Below, in pieces: positions 57,524-64,000 of a stretch of DNA of 64,000 nucleotides (the first letter of the stretch is position 1; each line of letters begins with the position of its first letter). The translations under genes were made by a program, and so were the position numbers. The stretch comes from Antitrichia curtipendula (taxonomy: Eukaryota; Streptophyta; Bryopsida; Hypnales; Leucodontaceae), in the NCBI GenBank assembly GCA_951230915.1, contig OX579636.1, forward strand, positions 28,641,567-28,705,566. Reading direction: 5' to 3'. A model generated the notes under the pieces. The model did not search any database. It was not told the DNA's origin and saw only the letters and a list, made by a program, of their open reading frames with translations.

Positions 57524-60500
57524 CTACCCCTCTGCTGCCTTTTTGTGGACTTCCGTACGCCGAGTCCTTGTTGCTGTACTTGTTCCCAGTGAATACCTAT
57601 CCTGACAACAAATAATCATCTGTTAGTGAGGCACAAACTTTTCCATCAGGACTATACACAAGAATACATCAAGTAATAGTAGTAATAGTACAAAGTTGGC
57701 GAAGACTGAGAACATTGCACATTGCTTGCAATTGTGAATGTTCTTTCCGCTATTACCTGATCAATTTCACGTTCATCACGTGCACGACTTCGAGAGTCAG
57801 AAGCCAATACTGCACGAGATGAAACGTCCTTTCCTTTATTTCCTTGCATGCATCGAATCTGAGCTTCAAGCGTGGCAATGTAATCATCTTTAGATGTAAA
57901 ATTTTTGGATTGAAGAAACGATGATTTGCTCGTATTTGATCGATTCAGCGGCGAATCGAAGTCTTCTGCATTTCCCTGCATTCCATGCATTCTGGCGTTA
58001 CTGATTACTAAAAATACAAATTTATTCAAATGACCATGATAAGACTTATTCAGTAACACCTAAGTTAGTAGTGTATATTTACCTGCAACGCAAGTGTCCG
58101 CACAGTCTCCCTCCTCTCTATATCACCTTCATCTTCGCGGTAATCATGTGAAGAAGTTTGCGTGGAAGGAATGCGCAGGGATAGGTCTTGCATGTCGTCG
58201 TCCTTGAATTGCCCACTCTCTGACCTTGTATGTCCAAGTGAGTGGACATGTTTTTTTCCATAACCTTTATCCCGCTCCATTTCTTGTGCCACTTCTTCGG
58301 GATTAGGTGACCTTTCGTAAAATTGCCCGAGTCTCTGTTGTAGTCCTGCCACGCCCAGTGACCCAGTTCTTCCAACCGTTCGACGACATGCATTTGCATA
58401 CCGACCATGTTCAAATAGTTTCTCTCTTTGTTTATTGCTTGCTAGTTTCTCGATTTTTCTCCACATTTCTCCATCAAAATGAAGCGGCTTCTCCCCCCCT
58501 CTGTTGATGTATGTTATTAATTCTGTCCTCCTCCTGGTCACAGCCTTACCAAGCAAGCCTCTCAAATGGTCCTCATTGAGTTCTCCTGAATATTCAAAAT
58601 GATCATCCAATCAGTCTTTCAAGATGCACATGTCTTCGTGAGTTTGCTTCCGAATGTGGGTGACGGATGGATCAAGCGCAGCAGCTAATTTGTTCACCTC
58701 TGAGATCCATGCAGGTCTGCCCGGCCCGTAAGGTACACCTTCCTTATCTAGGGTCACATAAAAAGGCTTATGCCCTTTACTTTCTCGTGCTGATCTTCTG
58801 TCTTCACAGAACCCAAATTTAGAGCGTCTCCTTCTTCTTCCCGCTGATGAAGACCGTCGCTCTACATCGTTCGTCTTCTCATTTTCATAAATTCTTTTGG
58901 TTTTTGATGGAGCATGCTCCAATGGTGGCAACAACGGGACAGAAGGGGAACTGGACTTGTCATAACTGGAACTTCTTGTACGCTTCCGCTGACTTTTGCG
59001 TGGAGAGAGTGACCTGCGCATTGTGTATCTACCCTCAAGACTGGATGAATCTGATCTCCTGTTACGTTGCCCTTTCTTTGTATTCACCCTCCCATGCTGA
59101 CGAACATCTGTAATAAAAAGTACATTGTCAGTCTTAGCTTTAGCACTAGAGAAGGCCAACAACTGCAGCTGCTTGTGAATGTGTACATGCGCGAATTCGT
59201 CTTGAACACCTCTCTGTCACGTAAAGTAAGCACAGCTTCAAATTCCAATGTTGGACGAAATATCAGAACACGCTCGACAAGGCCTATCTGCTTAATGGCT
59301 TCATTTAGCATGGCTTATGTGATGTCACTCCTACTTCTAACTTTACTCAATTATTGCCAATCAGTGCTCCTTCTGTACATGGCAAATGTACTCTTAGAAT
59401 TCCTAAAAATCTTCATGAAAACATTGACCACAAAACACTACCGGACGTACTGCAAGTTAAGGGAATTTTCACCGGTGGCATACACATTCAACGGAGGACC
59501 AACAGAAACTGGGTTCACATTCTTTGTGGACTTCTCTTTATCATACTACAGTCAGGAACACAAATCTCAATAACTGTAGACTGTAATAAATGTGTATAGC
59601 CTCTTGTATTACTAACGCTGTGGTTTAGGGTGCAAAAAAGTACTTCTAGTGATCGGTTTTGGAGAAGCTAATGCCTTCCGAGAGTCACGCTCTTCTCTTC
59701 GAGATATTGGACTCCTAGGTGGACTTTGTCATGGGCTCAATGATCTTCCTCTTTCACTTCTCTTCTTCTGATGGTCCCAAACAGTCCGTCGCTCAGACTC
59801 CTGCAAACGTTGCAGCTCCGAGAAGCGTCTCTATAAAAAGAGACATTTTACAAAAGCAAACAATATTTCTTCAGAGCACGAAGGAAATTTCTGTACATGA
59901 AATTGTAAAGTAAAACATATTTAGAAAGACTTTTCTCTAAAAATTTATTATTGCACTCTTTCTTCTCAAAGTATAGAAATGTCAATAATTTCCTAGTACG
60001 GTGACAACAGGTACATGTGTTACCCTTTACAAAGAGGTCAGTGATTAGTTTTTACAAACTCATTTTCTTGTAGTCTTTCATGATAGATGATACTTACTGC
60101 ATTTTCGAAGGGAATCCGCATCCATGAGTTTTTCACAACATATTTACTCAATGTTATCGGAAGCTGTCTACACCAGAAGGTTGACTCGAATATGCCCCCA
60201 AAAGAAAATACCAATGTACTCCTAATTGTGTGTAATAACCAAGCATTTTCTCATTGGGCACTGCAAAGAGTAAAACCAGTTGCTGACTTTCAATTGCTCT
60301 GAAGTGTACTTTCATTTTAGAGACTACTATAATTACTGATAAGAACACAATTCAATAACACGTTTCTTTGAGAATACTTTGTAGGAGTCCAGAAAAAAAA
60401 AAAAATGCACACCACCTTTTTTTTAAAAAGGGTACATCGTAGTAGTTTTCAATTCTGAAAGTGAAGCCAAACCTATAGAAGACAAACTCCATAATTTTAA

Positions 60501-62730
60501 ATGAAAGCATATTATACATGATTATGTAGTCAAGCGACACCTACACTAACAAACTTGTTAAGCGAAGTTGAAATGTACGGTGTTGCTGTAGTCTGGTTCT
60601 GGCGTTGCCCCTTGACGATGTTGGGCACCTTCGTGAATTGCGTCGCCTTTTTTCTGCATGGCACTATCCTTCATGATTTGTGAAACAGTGGTACGCGATT
60701 CCTTCGGAGTAGTACTGTTGTGCTCAACATTCAGTGTCGCGGGGTCTGTGCAGCTTGCATGGCCAGTCACAGTGTACTCTTTGTCATTTAATTCTACCTG
60801 GAACTCCATAGCTGCCTTGTCCACAGGGTTCAAGCACTCTGCACAACAGCGAATGCGGTGAGTTTTTTTTGTTTTAGCCCTCCCAGCTGAAAAACTTTCC
60901 AACACGATGCATTAGCAAGTGCACATTTCTTGTAACTTACCTTCGGAAGATGCCGTCGTTGGCGTGCTCTGTGAACTTGGTGAAGGTTGCACTTGATTTT
61001 TCTGTGCCACTTCTTTCAGCCTGTCCTTGCTTGTGGACGCTATCTCCTTGTTTTCGGAAACCCCTGTCTGGCATTGTACATTTCCTACACTTCTGAGCAC
61101 TCTACTGCATTTGAGTGTGTCTGCTTCCCTCTTTCGACGTAGTTCCTCCAAGTCTGCGACGGAGCTCTTTATTTCGCCAAAGACAACGTCCACCACCGCT
61201 GGAAAAAGTGTTTTCCCCTTATTTTTCCCCTTCACTGAAACCGGTTTGCGTTTGTCGCTACTCTTCTGTAGTTCTGCAGATATCTTCAGTACCGTTGTTT
61301 GCTCAGAAGCACCTGAGGTTTTCTTGGCCCTTGGTTTCCTGTAATTCTTCGCTGGGGGCTTTTCCTTTGTCAACCAACTTTGCGGACGTTCTTCATTCCT
61401 TAAAGAAGTTACCATTGTCTCTTGTGCACTTTGCAAGAGAATGTTATTTAATAACAGCCTAGTACAACAAAGAGCAGTTACTGTACTTCTTTACCACTAC
61501 AGGGACACGGATTGAGCTTAAACATGCAACCCTATATTGAGATTAAAGTAACCCATGAGAACCAGAAATGAGTTTCAAATACCAATGACCGCATCTTTCA
61601 TTGGAATTTGGACGACAAGCGAGGTTTTCACTGTTTTGAACATGAGCGCAGCCATTACTATAGAAGATTTGAACCTTGTCATTTTAAAATGAGAGCAGAG
61701 GAAGACAACCATAAGCGGTACTTGCTAACTCTCAAGTTCTGTAGATGGGGATCAACAATTGAGCATGACATCTCCCGAGCAAAAATTCTTAAAAAGACAA
61801 AATGCTGTAGTTGGATTGTTTCAGTGGCCTAAATTGAACAGGACACTATGAAATGACCTCACGGTTCTTGTCATGAAATAATGCTATGCGCCACACAAAC
61901 AAAAATACGTACAACATCCCTCCAAGGCCAATCAAGACTGAGAGAAAGGAATTGTAATCCGCACTGGTAGTTCCCATCCTACATAAAATTTCTGACTTCA
62001 ATATGCCTTTCACGCTTCCATTGTTGCTGGCTGGACATTGGTGACTCTACAGCAAAAGCCACATTTTTGACAACCGCATAGAACTAGAAATGCAGAATCA
62101 TTTGAATCTTTGAACTTTAAATGAAAAAAAGATGAATTCAGGGGTTTATAGGTCGGACAACATCTTACTGGCTTGGCGCTTTGTGGATTATACTGGGTTG
62201 ATGTTTGTCTTCCCTTCTTTGTCGTGGAACTGCGTAGAAAAGGAAAGTCAAATTGAACCTCAGTGGTTCCTGCAGTCCTTACTGAAGCACACTCTTGTGT
62301 CTCTATGTTATCAGGTTTAGTGTCGGAGTCACAATTTCTTGTATCAATCTCACAGTCGTTTGCCTGAAAGTCGGAGTCAGATCCGTCAGAACTTTCTTCA
62401 CTGGACATCATGAGGGAACTTTGTCGAGCAATAACGGTAGGGATTAGAACTTGCTCACTGACTTGTTTGCATCGACAAAAATCGTCCTCTGTGTCACTAG
62501 AAAGCAGTGTGGGCTCCTGCACGAAAGCGACGAGCACCTGCTCCTCCTTAATCACTGCGGCATCGCGTTTCGTTGTTTGTGGACAGTCTTTGCTGTCTTC
62601 ATGTCCTCCAGTTAAATCCGTGGCATTGCCTTCGGCGTCATGAAACGGCGTTGGCGATGGACTTGTCACTCGCCTTGTTCTAGCGTACAGCTCCGCTTCT
62701 TCTAGATATTGTACATTCAGCAGTTTGTAC
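57524..62730 (-). pseudogene. Arg/Ser-rich En/Spm (Ptta)-like transposon protein gene, two in-frame TGA
   Basis: Seven exons join with matching phases: 62,730-62,169; 61,418-60,941; 60,886-60,579; 59,830-59,644; 59,107-58,083; 57,975-57,757; 57,601-57,524, about 950 codons, 5' end not found. Early exons are acidic and low-complexity, with a CCAECLNP...GHASC cysteine pair in the third. The fourth and fifth are RS-rich (RRSLSPRKSQRKRTRSSS). The fifth then has GVPYGPGRPAWISEVNKLAA, LLGKAVTRRRTELI, and GRTGSLGVAGLQQRLGQFYE with SPNPEEVAQEMERDKGYG. This charged block resembles the second-ORF proteins of plant En/Spm elements (Pfam Transposase_24, Ptta), by memory only. TGA interrupts exon 4 (after GRSLSP, probably from CGA) and exon 5 (after CILKD, probably from TGG), consistent with C-to-T decay of methylated DNA. 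A catalytic DDE transposase is not visible. Confidence 0.5.
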
Positions 62731-64000
62731 CTGCATATTCAAATTTGAAACATAATCAAATGCAAATACTGAACACGGAACATGGCATAACTAATTTGTC
62801 ACCTACTAAGATACGACTAAGCTAACACACTACGGTATAGGGTTTTTTGTTTTGAAAATATGAAAAATTCAAGTACCGTCGAATTCTTCCAGCAGAAAAA
62901 CCAGCACTGGTAGTGCGAATTCACAACGCGTAGTAGCAGTGTAACAAAAATGTGTGCACTGTGCAGTGCAGGAGGCGGCGCGAGGTCCACAGACGTCAGA
63001 CAGACAACCCAGGCAGAAGCTGAAACGTAGCAAATAGTGCAGTCATCCATCCGTGTTTAGTTAGGGTTGCCAACAAGGCACAAGTTTCGAGGCGATAAAG
63101 AAGGGACTATGGTTTTACGGGTTTGCTCTGGAAAATGACATTGCGACTCCGTCACGTGGCAGTCTTCTTGTGCATTGCCGTCTCTTAGGTAAGTAAGGCA
63201 CGGTAGAGTAGATCATATACCTTGGTTAATTACTAGCCTACGAGTTTCTTTGTGTGGGCAAATTGGTTAGAGATACATGACGGAATTGTCGGAGTTGCAT
63301 TACTGTCAAAGATTTAGAAGCTGACAATGAGTCACATGCCACGAAGCGGTGCATGTTGAGAGTTCTAAGTTTGGTGTAGGTGAATTAATGAGAGCATGTG
63401 TAACGGCGGCAGTCGTGGGACACTATGGCGGCGACGAAACACACAAGGAAGTGTCAACGGCGGCAAATAATGGTAAGCAACAACAGAACGAGTTTTTTTC
63501 TAAGCCTTTTTTTTCTCCAAGGGAATTCTGTGTAAAGAGTCAAGAAGCTTTAAGAACCTAGGTTTTCTTAGAATCGGAAGCTGAGTTTGAGTTGCTTACA
63601 TGGATGTCTCGTGGTGAAGCTCTTCATGTAAGCGTTCATCCTTGTGCATGATGTCTTGTAATCGCAGACTCTCAATGTCTGCGGAGAGCGGCATTTGTTT
63701 CGCTTGAACAAGAAATATATATGTGTTGGACGAGAAAAAAGAGATCCATGAACTGAGGGAACACTCCAAATATCCGATACCGAGAACAAATGAGGCAGTG
63801 CAGTTCTGAAGTTGGAGTTCATCAACGCGTATAGTAGTTTTGAAGTGAGTCTCCTCTAAAGCCTTTTTTTCAACTTTACACTGGAAATAACTCTTATATG
63901 CAGTTGAATGTCGACGTCAATCATCATTTATCAGGTAATGATTGGCACGCTACTGTAATTGAGTTTGGTTCGAAATCGAATTCATAGTGCAAAGCAATGA
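62731..64000 (-). other. Upstream region of the Ptta-like gene
   Basis: The region is moderately GC-rich. A 77-codon minus frame at 62,817-63,050 is hydrophobic and cysteine-rich, but its phase does not fit the next exon. Plus-strand frames such as 63,349-63,561 show no domain. This is probably promoter, first exons and leader of the minus-strand gene. The window ends without an element end. Confidence 0.3.

Noticed and set aside
1..64000. tRNA genes, rRNA, CRISPR arrays, bacterial operons or an integrated giant virus
   Set aside because: No cloverleaf or rRNA-like stretch was recognised, repeats are not spaced arrays, real coding regions are intron-split, and there is no intron-free gene-dense block.

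Overview
The window looks like nuclear DNA of a land plant. Genes are split by GT-AG introns and spaced far apart, the bulk sequence is AT-rich, and it is crowded with miniature transposons and decayed transposases. It holds plant-type domains: an AP2 domain of the At4g13040 (APD1) type, a B3 domain, and a plant SAM-dependent methyltransferase/spermidine-synthase-like protein. I suspect a seed-free plant with a large genome (fern or lycophyte), but nothing here fixes the lineage. I see no bacterial, organellar or viral genes, no tRNA or rRNA, and no CRISPR array.

Left part (1-31.5 kb). Only two well-supported host genes occur. One is the 3' part of an AP2-domain gene on the minus strand (5.70-6.64 kb), whose domain is split by an intron. 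The other is a three-exon methyltransferase-like gene on the plus strand (17.44-20.22 kb; 371 aa) whose exon phases agree. Weaker gene-like patches lie at 4.1-4.9 and 8.2-10.9 kb. The rest is mobile DNA: a CACTA-type MITE at 0.73 kb; piggyBac-like elements with TTAA ends at about 10.9, 13.7, 24.9, 30.3 and 31.0 kb, with a possible older one at 22 kb; a TA-inserting family (ends AGGTAG) at 20.7, 24.1 and 25.7 kb; a MITE nested in a MITE at 31.2 kb; fold-back hairpins; a Copia-like LTR at 15.3 kb; and a decayed hAT transposase at 26.6-28.6 kb.

Middle (31.5-38.1 kb). A promoter-like segment is followed by 4.5 kb of strikingly A-rich, strand-skewed DNA with an embedded inverted-repeat element. 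A GC-richer patch with cysteine-rich exon-like frames follows.

Right part (38.1-64 kb). A 17.9-kb segment (38,102-55,966) is bounded by long, diverged, inverted LTR-like arms of about 4 kb. The arms have the same layout: the same TGTGAGC end, a TATA-like box about 1.26 kb in, a repeated leader motif, and a 21-codon ATG exon with a splice donor pointing inward. Between them lie a B3-domain gene (plus strand) and the exons of a long minus-strand gene that looks alpha-helical and that I cannot name. Beyond the right arm are more minus-strand exons and a seven-exon minus-strand gene (57.5-62.7 kb). That gene has an Arg/Ser-rich stretch and a region resembling proteins of plant En/Spm (Ptta) transposons; two in-frame TGA codons suggest it is decaying. 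The paired inward promoters with matched leader exons around a gene-bearing core are the best candidate here for something undescribed. Two unrelated insertions of one LTR family in opposite orientation remain a serious alternative.
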